DNA of 13,235 bases from DASSBG01 sp035703755 (lineage in GTDB: Bacteria; Pseudomonadota; Gammaproteobacteria; Xanthomonadales; Rhodanobacteraceae): positions 1 through 13,235 of the forward strand of contig DASSXP010000331.1 of NCBI GenBank assembly GCA_035703755.1, in the 5' to 3' direction. Below, in pieces: positions 1 through 8,034 of this stretch; the stretch's first letter is position 1; each line of letters opens with the position of its first letter. The position numbers were made by a program, and so were the translations under genes. Under the pieces are notes generated by a model. That model was given only the letters and a program-made list of their open reading frames with translations, searched no databases and had not been told where the DNA came from.

Positions 1-1417
1 TGAGCGCGAACTGGCGGTAGATCGCCCCCACGCTGCCACCCATCAAGGCCGATGGAATGAACACCGACGCCAGCACCGTCGTCACCGCCACGATGGCGCC
101 GGTGATCTGCTGCATGCCCTTGCGGGTGGCGTCCTTGGGTGACAAGCCTTCCTCGCTCATCAGGCGTTCGACGTTTTCCACCACCACAATGGCGTCATCG
201 ACGACGATGCCGATGGCGAGCACCAGCCCGAACAAGGTCAGCACGTTGATGGAAAATCCGGCGATGAAGAGGCCGGCGAAGGTACCGGTGAGGGCCACCG
301 GTACCACCAGCATCGGGATCAGCGTGGCACGCAGGTTCTGCAAGAACAGCAACATCACCAGAAATACCAGCGCCACCGCCTCAAACAAGGTCTTGACGAC
401 TTCCTCGATGGAAATGCGTACGAAGGTCGAGTTGTCGAACGGCACGAACCACTCGACACCTTGCGGGAAGCTTTGCGCCAACTGGTCCATCCGCGTCCGC
501 ACGGCATCGGCGACCGCCAGTGCGTTGGCGCCGGGCAGCAGCTGGATGCCCATGCCGGCCACCGGCTTGCCGTTGAAGCGGGTGAAGCGACCAAAGTCGG
601 CCGGTCCGAGCGCGACCCGGGCCACGTCTTTGAGACGCACGGTGGTGCCATCCTGATTGGCGCGCAGGATGATGTTCTCGAACTCTTCCGGGGTGGTGAA
701 GCGGCTTTCGGCGCTGACGGTGGCGCTGAAGGCTTGCTCGCCAGCGGTCGGCGCGGCACCGATCGAGCCGGAGGCAAACTGCACGTTCTGCGCCCGCACC
801 GCGGCCAGCGCGTCGTTGGCGGTCAGCCGATAGCCGCGCAGCTTGTCCGGGTTCAGCCAGATACGCATGGCGTAGGCGGAGCCGAATTGGTGCGCGCCGC
901 CAACGCCTTCCACGCGCTGGATCGAGTCGATCACGCGCGATGCCATCAGGTTGTTGAGCGAATCGGCATCAAAGCGGCCGTCGGTGGAGCGCAGTGACAC
1001 CACCATCAGGAAGCCGGAGTTCGACTTGGCCACGGTGATGCCGTTGCGGCGCACTTCTTCGGGCAGGCGCGGCTCGGCGGCGGCGACCCGGTTCTGGGTC
1101 TCCACCGCCGCGATGTCGAGGTCGGTGCCGTTTTCGAAGTTGAGCGTGATCGACACCTGACCGGTGGCGCTGGAACTCGACGAAAAGTACAGCAAGCCTT
1201 GCAGGCCAGTCAGTTGTTGCTCGATCGGCGTGGTGACGGAGCTTTCCAGCACTTCGGCGCTGGCGCCCGGATAACTGGCCGAAATGCGTACGCTGGGCGG
1301 GGCGATTTCCGGGTAGGCCTCGACCGGCATGTTGAGCATGGCCACGCTGCCGGCCAGCGTGATGAGAATGGCGATGACCCAGGCGAAGATCGGCCGGTCA
1401 ATGAAAAATTGCGGCAT
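1..1417 (-). CDS. RND (HAE1-type) multidrug efflux permease, N-terminal part, cut by window edge
   Basis: Inner-membrane proton/drug antiporter of an AcrB/MexB-type tripartite pump. The reading frame starts at the ATG on the complement of 1415-1417 with MPQFFIDRPIFAWVIAI, the classic RND N-terminus and first membrane helix, and stays open for about 472 codons to the left edge. Full family members are about 1,040 aa, so roughly 45% is present: TM1, the first periplasmic porter half, and TM2 to about TM5. The TM4 motif IGIVVDDAIVVVENVERL places the proton-relay aspartates at D407-D408, exactly the AcrB/MexB numbering, which supports both the start and the family. The Shine-Dalgarno GAAGG overlaps the stop codon of the upstream fusion-protein gene; the two genes are 11 nt apart and surely cotranscribed. 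The left-edge truncation is only the window boundary. Substrate cannot be predicted. Confidence 0.96.
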   Translation of the reverse strand, partial: MPQFFIDRPIFAWVIAILITLAGSVAMLNMPVEAYPEIAPPSVRISASYPGASAEVLESSVTTPIEQQLTGLQGLLYFSSSSSATGQVSITLNFENGTDLDIAAVETQNRVAAAEPRLPEEVRRNGITVAKSNSGFLMVVSLRSTDGRFDADSLNNLMASRVIDSIQRVEGVGGAHQFGSAYAMRIWLNPDKLRGYRLTANDALAAVRAQNVQFASGSIGAAPTAGEQAFSATVSAESRFTTPEEFENIILRANQDGTTVRLKDVARVALGPADFGRFTRFNGKPVAGMGIQLLPGANALAVADAVRTRMDQLAQSFPQGVEWFVPFDNSTFVRISIEEVVKTLFEAVALVFLVMLLFLQNLRATLIPMLVVPVALTGTFAGLFIAGFSINVLTLFGLVLAIGIVVDDAIVVVENVERLMSEEGLSPKDATRKGMQQITGAIVAVTTVLASVFIPSALMGGSVGAIYRQFAL

Positions 1418-1428
1418 GGTGGCGCCCT

Positions 1429-2577
1429 TCAGTCGGCCGCGGTGGTCGCGGCAGCGTGCGGCTGCCAGGCATGTACCGCGACACGGTCACCGGCGTGTAC
1501 CGATTGAATGCCGTTGACGATCACCTTGTCGCCGTCGGCAAGGCCGTGCCCGACAATCCAGTTGCCACCCTGCATGCTGCGGGTCTCGATGCCGCGGCGC
1601 TCGACCTTGTCATCCACGACCAGCCAGACGTAGGCGCCGGTGCCATCGCGCTGCACCGCTTGTTGCGGGATCAGATAGACCTGCTTGAGGGTGCCCGAAT
1701 CGAGCACGACGTCAACGAACATGCCGGGCAGCAACTGGTGTTGCGGGTTCGGCACTTCGGCGCGCAGTGACACCGCGCCGGTGGCGGGGTCGACCGCCAT
1801 GTCGGCAAAATCCAGTGTGCCGGCGTGGGCGTAACGCTGCCCATCCGGCAGTTTCAGGCTGACCGTGAGATCGCCCGAGCGGGTGGCCAGTTTGCCCGCA
1901 GCCTGTTCGGCCCGCAGCTGCTGCACAAGCTGCATCGGCTGACTGAAGTTCACGTAGATGGGATCGATTTGTTCGACGGTGGTCAGCGCCGTGGCGCTGC
2001 CCTGACCGACCAGCGCACCCTGGGTGACCAGCGCGCGGCCGGCGCGGCCGGCAATCGGTGCGTTGACGGTGGCGTAGGACAAGTCGAGGCGAGCGGATTC
2101 CAGCGCGGCGCGCGCCTGCGCCACGGCCGCGCGGGCACTCGCCGCCTTGGCACTGGCGTCATCGACGTCTTGCGCGGAAATGACCCCACGTTTGGCCAGT
2201 TCGCGCAGCCGCTTGGCATTGGTGGCGGCGTTGTTGGCGGTGGCTTGGGCCTGGGCCAGGGCGGCGCTCTTTTCGTTCACGGCGGCTTGCAGCGGCGCCG
2301 GGTCGATGCGGAACAGCAACTGGCCGGCGCGCACATCCGAGCCTTCCTTGTAAGCGCGTTCGAGCACGATACCGGCGACCCGTGCGCGCACTTCGGCCAC
2401 GCGGGTCGGTGCCAGGCGCCCCACCAGGTCATGACGGATCGGCAGATCGACGGCGGTGGCGGTGACGACATCCACGGCGGCAGGTGAGTGGGCGACGGGG
2501 GCGGCTTGATTGCCGCAGGCAGCGAGCAGGACAACGCTGGTCGTCAGCAGAAAGCGGGGCAGGTGACGCATGGGCAT
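1429..2577 (-). CDS. RND efflux periplasmic adaptor (membrane fusion protein), lipoprotein, AcrA/MexA family
   Basis: A 382-aa adaptor that links an RND permease to an outer-membrane channel. The N-terminus is a lipoprotein signal: a short basic region, a hydrophobic stretch, then the lipobox L18-A19-A20-C21, so the mature protein should be lipid-anchored at Cys21 facing the periplasm. A lipoyl-type half-motif (about residues 60-95, ARVAGIVLERAYKEGSDVRAGQ) is followed by an alanine/glutamine-rich alpha-hairpin (about 97-165), the second lipoyl half (YATVNAPIAGRAGRALVTQG), then the beta-barrel and membrane-proximal domains; this is the full order of the family. Start: the ATG at the complement of 2575-2577 has AGGA 5 nt upstream; a second in-frame ATG two codons later is possible and would not change the lipobox. 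It is the first gene of the pump operon. No regulator gene lies beside it, which is unusual for such pumps but not rare. Confidence 0.95.
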   Translation of the reverse strand: MPMRHLPRFLLTTSVVLLAACGNQAAPVAHSPAAVDVVTATAVDLPIRHDLVGRLAPTRVAEVRARVAGIVLERAYKEGSDVRAGQLLFRIDPAPLQAAVNEKSAALAQAQATANNAATNAKRLRELAKRGVISAQDVDDASAKAASARAAVAQARAALESARLDLSYATVNAPIAGRAGRALVTQGALVGQGSATALTTVEQIDPIYVNFSQPMQLVQQLRAEQAAGKLATRSGDLTVSLKLPDGQRYAHAGTLDFADMAVDPATGAVSLRAEVPNPQHQLLPGMFVDVVLDSGTLKQVYLIPQQAVQRDGTGAYVWLVVDDKVERRGIETRSMQGGNWIVGHGLADGDKVIVNGIQSVHAGDRVAVHAWQPHAAATTAAD

Positions 2578-2654
2578 GAAAATCCTGAAGGTATTGCACC
2601 ACGCGCTACAGCGGGCATGGTCGATCCGGTGGATGGTAGCGCCTGCAAGCGACT

Positions 2655-2678
2655 CGACCTATCCGACCTATGGCCTAT
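2655..2678. repeat. Short direct-repeat cluster CGACCTAT x2 plus CCTAT
   Basis: CGACCTAT occurs at 2655-2662 and again at 2664-2671 (9-nt period), and a third CCTAT follows at 2674-2678. GCAAGC at 2645-2650 and GCTTGC at 2686-2691 form a short inverted pair around the cluster. Its place about 80-120 nt upstream of the fusion-protein start and about 215 nt upstream of the dehydrogenase start would suit an operator. The repeat is visible; the operator role is inference only, and chance is possible for units this short. Confidence 0.35.
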
Positions 2679-2804
2679 ACGGCAGGCTTGCGCACAGCTC
2701 TGACATGCAGTCCAGTTTTCGTATTCGGCGACTGGGCCCGACGGCTGGTTGCGTGCCGGCTCCACGGCGAGACTGAACCCCGGCTGCCCGGGCGGCGGCG
2801 AAAC

Positions 2805-2838
2805 GGCAGGGATTTCCTGCCATCGCTGGCTGGCGATG
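2805..2838 (+). promoter_or_regulatory. Two tandem hairpins in the leader region of the glutamate dehydrogenase gene
   Basis: GGCAGG (2805-2810), 5-nt loop, CCTGCC (2816-2821) is a perfect 6-bp stem. It shares one base with a second perfect stem, CATCGC (2821-2826), 6-nt loop, GCGATG (2833-2838). Together they end 54 nt before the start codon. No U-run follows directly, so they are not typical intrinsic terminators. They could be a leader structure or a binding site if transcription starts upstream of them. Confidence 0.35.
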
Positions 2839-2870
2839 CAAGGCGAGAGCTATCATTGCGTTTTTACCTT

Positions 2871-2888
2871 GTCCTCTTTCGAAGAGAC
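2871..2888 (+). promoter_or_regulatory. Ribosome-binding region of glutamate dehydrogenase inside a small hairpin
   Basis: GTCCTCTTTCGAAGAGAC folds into a 7-bp stem with one bulged C and a 3-nt loop (TCG). The 3' arm carries AAGAGA, the only Shine-Dalgarno-like run before the ATG at 2893 (5 nt away). The site decides the start at 2893 over the upstream in-frame ATG at 2749. Partial masking of the site in mRNA is an inference from the pairing. Confidence 0.45.
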
Positions 2889-2892
2889 CTTC

Positions 2893-5800
2893 ATGAACCC
2901 CGAATCCAGCCATACCAGCGCCGATCTTGTTGCACCCATTGTCGACGCGCTGCGCGCCCACGTCCCCGCCGCCCGCTGCAACGATGCCCAGACCTTCGCC
3001 ACGCGACTGTTCGCGCGCGTGGCGCCGGGTGACCTGGCGCGACGCGATGCCGCGACCTGGGCGGCGATGGCGCTGGATCTCATGGCATTCGTCGCCAGCC
3101 GTGACAGCGGCAAACCGAAAGTGCGGGTATTCAATCCGCAGGCAGCCAGTCACGGCTGGAGCAGCCCGCACACCGTGGTGCAGGTGGTTACCGAGGACAT
3201 GCCGTTCCTGGTCGATTCGACCAGCATGGCGCTGGGTGGTGCCGGCGGCGGCATCCACACCGTCATCCATCCGGTGCTGAAGCTCAAGCGTTCGGCCGCC
3301 GGCGAGGTCGCCGTGCTGGACGGCGGCGCCGCGGCCACTGCCGAGTCGGTGATGCATTTCGAGGTTGACCATCTCGACGACGAGGCCGAGCGCAACGCCC
3401 TGGCGCAGCGGATCGAGAGCGTGCTTGAAGATGTGCGTGCCGCCGTCAACGGCTGGGAAGCGACCCGCGGCCGCATGCTGGCGATTGCCGATGAATTGCC
3501 GGGCCGGGTTTCACCCATCAATGCCGCCGGTTTGGCCGAGGCGCAGGCATTTCTGCGCTGGGTGGCGGACGATCACTTCATTTTCCTCGGCTATCGTGAG
3601 TACGACGTGGTCGCCGTCGGTGGTGACGAAGTACTGAAGGCGCGCGAGGACACCGGGCTTGGCATCCTTTCCGGTCAGGAGCGTTCGCAGGCACCGCGTT
3701 CGCTGAAGACCCTGGTGGCGACCCACTTGCCACAGTCGGGAGCCACCGATGCCATCATCCTGACCAAGACCAATGCGCGCGCCACCGTGCATCGCGCCGG
3801 CTACATGGATTACATCGGCGTGCTGAAGTTTGACGCCAACGGCAAGGCGGTGGCGGAACAGCGTTTCCTCGGCCTGTTCACCTCCGGCGCCTACATGTGC
3901 CGGCCGCAGGAAGTACCGCTGTTGCGGCAAAAAGTCGACGCGGTGATGCAGCGCTCGGAGTTGAAGCGCGACTCGTATTCCGGCAAGTCGCTGCGCCACA
4001 TTCTGGAGGTGCTGCCGCGTGACGAGTTGTTCCAGTCCAGCGTGGAAGAACTGTTCGGCACCGCCATGGGCATACTCGATCTCAAGGAACGTGCCCGTAC
4101 TCGCCTGTTTGTGCGCACCGACCGGTATGGCCGCTTCTACTCCTGCCTTGCCTTCGTGCCGCGGGAGCGCTTCAACACCAGCGTGCGCGAGCGCACCGAG
4201 GCGATGTTGCGCGAGGCGTTCCACGGCGAGCGGCTGGATTCAACCGTGTTGATGGGCGAGTCTGCGCTGGCCCGGCTGCACGTCACCGTGCGCCCGGGCG
4301 TGGGCGAGCGCGCCCAGGTGCAGGCGACCGACCTCGAATCGCGGCTGGTTTCGATTGTCCGCAATTGGCAGGACGAATTGCGCGATCAGTTGGCGCAGAC
4401 CCTCGGCGAGGCGGCCGGCACGGCACTGGCGTCTCGCTATCTGCGCGCCTTGCCGGCCGGTTACATGGAAGACGTGAGCCCCGCGCTGGCCGCCGAGGAT
4501 TTGCGCGCGCTCGACACCCTGGCCGGCGACGACGGCATCCGCATGGGTCTCTATCGTGATCCGCGTGACAACGGCTTGCGTTTCAAGGTGATGCATTCGG
4601 GTGCGCCGATTCCCTTGTCCGAAGCGCTGCCGATGCTGGAAAACATGGGCGTACGGATGCTTGCCGAGCATGTCTACTCGATCGAGCGTAGCGACACCAC
4701 GCTGACCATTCACGACTTCGAACTCGACACCACCTCGGTGCTGGCCTTCGATCTCGGCGATCTGCGCGCGCATTTCACCCGCGCATTCGAAGCCTTGTGG
4801 CGTGGCGACGCCGAAAACGACGGCTTCAACCGCCTGGTACTGGGGGCGCTGCTCGACTGGCGACAGGTGGCGATGCTGCGCGGCTACAACAAGTATCTGC
4901 AGCAATGCGGCATGACCTTCTCGCAGAGTTACATCGAGGAGTCACTGAACCGCTACCCGGCCATTGCCAATCTGCTGGTCGAACTCTTCAATGCCAAGTT
5001 CGATCCGCGCCGCACCAGCATGCCGACCGACGAGCGCGAACGCGCTGCGGCACAGTTGCGGCACGAGTTGAGCGCGCTGGTGCCGGCCAAGACGCAGGAA
5101 CGCCTGCCGAGCCTGATCGACACCGCGGTGGCGGCACTGGCACTGCCGCGCGAGGAGCAGATCCACACCTACTGGAGCGCGATCAAGCTGTTGCTGGATG
5201 ATGTCGCCAGCCTCGATGACGAGCGCATCATCAAAAGCTACATGGAGGTGATCCGCGCCACCTTGCGCACCAGTTTCTTCCAGACCTGGGACGGTGCGCC
5301 ACGGCACTACATCAGCTTCAAGCTCGATTCGCACCAGGTGCCGGACTTGCCCAAGCCGGTGCCGTACCGCGAAATCTGGGTCTACGGCCCACGCGTCGAG
5401 GGTGTGCACCTGCGCTTTGGCCCGGTTGCGCGCGGCGGCCTGCGCTGGTCCGACCGGCGCGAGGATTTCCGTACCGAGGTGCTGGGTCTGGTGAAAGCCC
5501 AGATGGTCAAGAACACGGTCATCGTGCCGGTTGGCTCCAAGGGCGGTTTCTTCGTCAAGCGGCCGCCAGCGGGCGGTGACCGTGACGCGTATCAGGCCGA
5601 AGGCGTGGCCTGCTACAAGATGTTCATCCACGGCTTGCTCGACATCACTGACAATCTGCTCAACGAAACGGTGGTTCCGCCGGACAACGTGGTCCGCCAC
5701 GATGACGATGATCCGTACCTGGTGGTGGCTGCCGACAAGGGCACCGCGCGATTCTCCGATACCGCCAACGCGATCTCGGCCGAGCATCACTACTGGCTCG

Positions 5801-7830
5801 ACGATGCGTTCGCCTCCGGCGGTTCGCACGGCTACGACCACAAGGGCATGGGCATTACCGCGCGCGGTGGCTGGGAGTCGGTGAAGCGCCACTTCCGAGC
5901 GCTGGGACGCGATTGCCAAAGCCAGGATTTCACCTGCGTCGGCATCGGTGACATGAGCGGAGACGTGTTCGGCAACGGCATGCTGCTGTCACGCCATACC
6001 CGTGTGCTGGCGGCGTTCGATCACCGCCACATTTTCCTCGATCCGAACCCGGATGCGGAACGCTCCTTCGTCGAGCGCGAGCGCATGTTCAATCTGCCGC
6101 GCTCATCGTGGGAGGATTACGACACGTCGCTGATCTCGGCCGGCGGTGGCGTCTGGGCGCGGTCGCTGAAGGCGATCCCGCTGGCGCCGGAGGTGCGTCA
6201 GGTGCTTGGTCTCAAGGCCGAGGTCGAATCGCTGTCGCCGAATGACTTGATGAATGCGATTCTCAAGGCGCCGGTGGACCTGTTGTGGAATGGCGGCATC
6301 GGCACTTACGTCAAAGCAGCAACCGAGACCCATGCCGATGTCGGCGATCGCGCCAACAACGGCCTGCGTGTCAATGGCGGCGAGTTGCGCTGCAAGATCG
6401 TTGGCGAGGGTGGCAATCTCGGGTTTACCCAGAAGGGCCGCATCGAGGCATCCGAAAGCGGCGTACTGCTCAATACCGATTTCATTGACAACTCCGCCGG
6501 AGTCGATACCTCCGACCACGAAGTCAACATCAAGATTCTGCTGGGCGATGCGGTGCAGCGCGGCGAGCTGACGATGGATGCCCGCAACACCCAGCTCGCG
6601 GCGATGACCGATGAGGTGGCGGAACTGGTGTTGCGCGACAACTACCGCCAGAACCAGGCCATCACGCTGATGGAGCACATGGCGGTCAAGCGCCTGGGCT
6701 CGATGGGCCACTTCATCCGCGTGCTGGAGTCCGAAGGCCGCCTCGACCGCCAGGTCGAATCCTTGCCGAGCGATGCCGAGCTGACCGAGCGCAAGGCGCA
6801 CGGCAAGGGCCTGACCCGACCGGAGCTGGCCATCCTGCTGTCCTACGACAAGATCAAGCTGTTCCAGCAGTTGCTGGATTCGGATGTGCCGGAAGACCCA
6901 TTCCTGTCCAAGGAACTGGTCCGCTACTTCCCCGAGCCGCTGCACGGCACCTACGCCGAGCACATGCAACGGCACAAGCTGAAGCGCGAAATCATCGCCA
7001 CCGCAGTCACCAACTCGACCGTCAACCGGATGGGCGCAACCTTCATGCTGCGCATGCAGGAGGACACCGGGCAAGGTCCGGCCGCGATTGCCAAGGCGTA
7101 CACGGCAGCCCGCGAGATCATCGATGCGCGCGGTCTGTGGAGTGGCATTGAGGCACTCGACGGCACCTTGGCCGACGCCACCCAGATCGATGCCATGTTG
7201 CAAGTGTGGAGCCTGCTGCGCCACCTGACCCGCTGGCTGCTGACACGGCCGGGCGGCAGCCTGGAAATTGCCGCCAACGTCGAGCGCTACGCGTCCGGCG
7301 TGACCCAGCTGCGCCAGGCATTGCCGGCGGCGCTGACCGTGACCGGTCAAGCCGATTTCGACATCAATGCCGAGAAGTGGCAAGGGCTCGGCTTCGGTGA
7401 GGAACTGGCGCTGCGCATGGCGCGGGTACCGGTGCTGCGTGCCGCCCTCGACATGGTGGAGGCAGCGCATGCCAGCGGCCAGCCAATCGCGCGGGTGGCC
7501 GGCGTGTTCTTCGGCATGGCCGAGGCGCTGGACCTCGATTGGCTGCGCAGTGAAATCGAAGCGCTGCCGGTGGAGAGTCGCTGGCACGCACAAGCGCGCG
7601 GCTCGCTGCTGGATGAGCTCAGCCACCAGCATCGCGCCCTCGCGGTGCAGGTGCTGTCGTGGAACCAGGCCTTGCCGGCCGATCAGGCGGTGGCCGCCTG
7701 GCTGGAACGCGACGATCCGGCGCTCCAATACACCCGCAGCATGTTGTCCGAGATCCTCACCCAGACCGCCGATTACCCGATCGCATCGGTCGCGGTGCGG
7801 CGCCTGGCGCTGCTGGCACAGGCGGGTTGA
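2893..7830 (+). CDS. gdhB: NAD-specific glutamate dehydrogenase, large 180-kDa class
   Basis: Oxidatively deaminates L-glutamate to 2-oxoglutarate and ammonia with NAD+, a cytoplasmic catabolic step feeding the TCA cycle. The 1645-aa length fits the class (about 1,600 aa). The N-terminal half carries the regulatory ACT-like domains, with conserved segments such as VRVFNP (about residue 77-82) and EDMPFLVDS (101-109). The catalytic domain follows: GGLRWSDR (848-855), Lys868 and Lys873 in VKAQMVKN, PVGSKGG with Lys883 (the counterpart of the glycine-rich lysine loop of small dehydrogenases), GGWESVKRHF, and the dinucleotide-binding run GIGDMSGDVFGNGM (1017-1030). A long helical C-terminal region completes it. 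The start at 2893 gives the family-like N-terminus and has AAGAGA 5 nt upstream; the same frame extends to an ATG at 2749, but that extension has no conserved character. No frameshift or missing block is seen. The family is typically allosterically controlled by amino acids; that is family knowledge, not seen here. Confidence 0.96.
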   Translation: MNPESSHTSADLVAPIVDALRAHVPAARCNDAQTFATRLFARVAPGDLARRDAATWAAMALDLMAFVASRDSGKPKVRVFNPQAASHGWSSPHTVVQVVTEDMPFLVDSTSMALGGAGGGIHTVIHPVLKLKRSAAGEVAVLDGGAAATAESVMHFEVDHLDDEAERNALAQRIESVLEDVRAAVNGWEATRGRMLAIADELPGRVSPINAAGLAEAQAFLRWVADDHFIFLGYREYDVVAVGGDEVLKAREDTGLGILSGQERSQAPRSLKTLVATHLPQSGATDAIILTKTNARATVHRAGYMDYIGVLKFDANGKAVAEQRFLGLFTSGAYMCRPQEVPLLRQKVDAVMQRSELKRDSYSGKSLRHILEVLPRDELFQSSVEELFGTAMGILDLKERARTRLFVRTDRYGRFYSCLAFVPRERFNTSVRERTEAMLREAFHGERLDSTVLMGESALARLHVTVRPGVGERAQVQATDLESRLVSIVRNWQDELRDQLAQTLGEAAGTALASRYLRALPAGYMEDVSPALAAEDLRALDTLAGDDGIRMGLYRDPRDNGLRFKVMHSGAPIPLSEALPMLENMGVRMLAEHVYSIERSDTTLTIHDFELDTTSVLAFDLGDLRAHFTRAFEALWRGDAENDGFNRLVLGALLDWRQVAMLRGYNKYLQQCGMTFSQSYIEESLNRYPAIANLLVELFNAKFDPRRTSMPTDERERAAAQLRHELSALVPAKTQERLPSLIDTAVAALALPREEQIHTYWSAIKLLLDDVASLDDERIIKSYMEVIRATLRTSFFQTWDGAPRHYISFKLDSHQVPDLPKPVPYREIWVYGPRVEGVHLRFGPVARGGLRWSDRREDFRTEVLGLVKAQMVKNTVIVPVGSKGGFFVKRPPAGGDRDAYQAEGVACYKMFIHGLLDITDNLLNETVVPPDNVVRHDDDDPYLVVAADKGTARFSDTANAISAEHHYWLDDAFASGGSHGYDHKGMGITARGGWESVKRHFRALGRDCQSQDFTCVGIGDMSGDVFGNGMLLSRHTRVLAAFDHRHIFLDPNPDAERSFVERERMFNLPRSSWEDYDTSLISAGGGVWARSLKAIPLAPEVRQVLGLKAEVESLSPNDLMNAILKAPVDLLWNGGIGTYVKAATETHADVGDRANNGLRVNGGELRCKIVGEGGNLGFTQKGRIEASESGVLLNTDFIDNSAGVDTSDHEVNIKILLGDAVQRGELTMDARNTQLAAMTDEVAELVLRDNYRQNQAITLMEHMAVKRLGSMGHFIRVLESEGRLDRQVESLPSDAELTERKAHGKGLTRPELAILLSYDKIKLFQQLLDSDVPEDPFLSKELVRYFPEPLHGTYAEHMQRHKLKREIIATAVTNSTVNRMGATFMLRMQEDTGQGPAAIAKAYTAAREIIDARGLWSGIEALDGTLADATQIDAMLQVWSLLRHLTRWLLTRPGGSLEIAANVERYASGVTQLRQALPAALTVTGQADFDINAEKWQGLGFGEELALRMARVPVLRAALDMVEAAHASGQPIARVAGVFFGMAEALDLDWLRSEIEALPVESRWHAQARGSLLDELSHQHRALAVQVLSWNQALPADQAVAAWLERDDPALQYTRSMLSEILTQTADYPIASVAVRRLALLAQAG

Positions 7831-8034
7831 AGCCGGGAGTTGTTGCAGCCGGGATTCGGGATTGGCGGTGCGTTGGAGAAGAAACGGCTGGCGCGTTCTG
7901 TGCTCTGGGTTGGCGTTTCACGGTAAGCTCAGGCGCATCGGCAGTGCGCGTACCAATCCCGACCCCCTGATTACGATAGTCGGCTTCATCGAATCTTGGA
8001 TCACGGCCTCAACCCATCTCGAATCCCGGCGCTC
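7831..8034. repeat. Intergenic inverted GGGATT-type repeat between gdhB and nadK
   Basis: This 204-nt gap has no gene but is bracketed by an inverted repeat. GCCGGGATTCGGGAT at 7848-7862 pairs with ATCTCGAATCCCGGC at 8016-8030, 15 positions with a single G-T. The inner part of the left copy, TCGGGATTGG (7856-7865), also pairs perfectly over 10 bp with CCAATCCCGA at 7953-7962, so there are two alternative foldings. The left arm consists of GGGATT-N heptamers (GGGATTC GGGATTG). I recall similar heptamer-rich intergenic repeats in Xanthomonas-group genomes. It may act as an mRNA 3'-end structure for gdhB, a REP-like element or a degenerate mobile element. No transposase is present. The nadK promoter probably lies here, but I could not place it. 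Confidence 0.55.

Larger units (their letters stand above)
2578..2892. promoter_or_regulatory. Divergent intergenic region between efflux operon and glutamate dehydrogenase gene
   Basis: This 315-nt stretch has no convincing gene. The frames that cross it are low-complexity shadows with no family resemblance. It must carry the promoters of the leftward pump operon and the rightward dehydrogenase gene. I could not place a clear sigma70 pair on either strand; TATCAT at 2851-2856 is a possible -10 for the rightward gene but lacks a good -35. It does contain a direct-repeat cluster (2655-2678), two tandem hairpins (2805-2838) and a hairpin at the dehydrogenase ribosome-binding site (2871-2888), listed separately. 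Confidence 0.6.

Noticed and set aside
1..1417. Truncated RND gene as a pseudogene
   Set aside because: The frame is intact to the window boundary with correct D407-D408 positions; the cut is the window edge only.
1825..2487. A 220-codon plus-strand frame opposite the membrane-fusion gene
   Set aside because: Glycine/arginine-rich shadow without domain likeness; the minus-strand frame has a lipobox and adaptor domains.
2749..2892. Upstream in-frame extension of gdhB from ATG 2749
   Set aside because: The extra 48 residues have no family likeness, cross the two leader hairpins and lack a Shine-Dalgarno; ATG 2893 has AAGAGA at a suitable distance.
6103..7728. A 541-codon open frame on the minus strand inside gdhB
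   Set aside because: It is antisense to a clearly coding dehydrogenase. Its translation is rich in His, Gln, Arg and Gly with no recognisable domain, the usual shadow of a GC-rich gene.
7996..8034. TTG start 13 codons before the nadK ATG
   Set aside because: The added residues are encoded within the intergenic repeat arm and do not look like the NAD kinase N-terminus.
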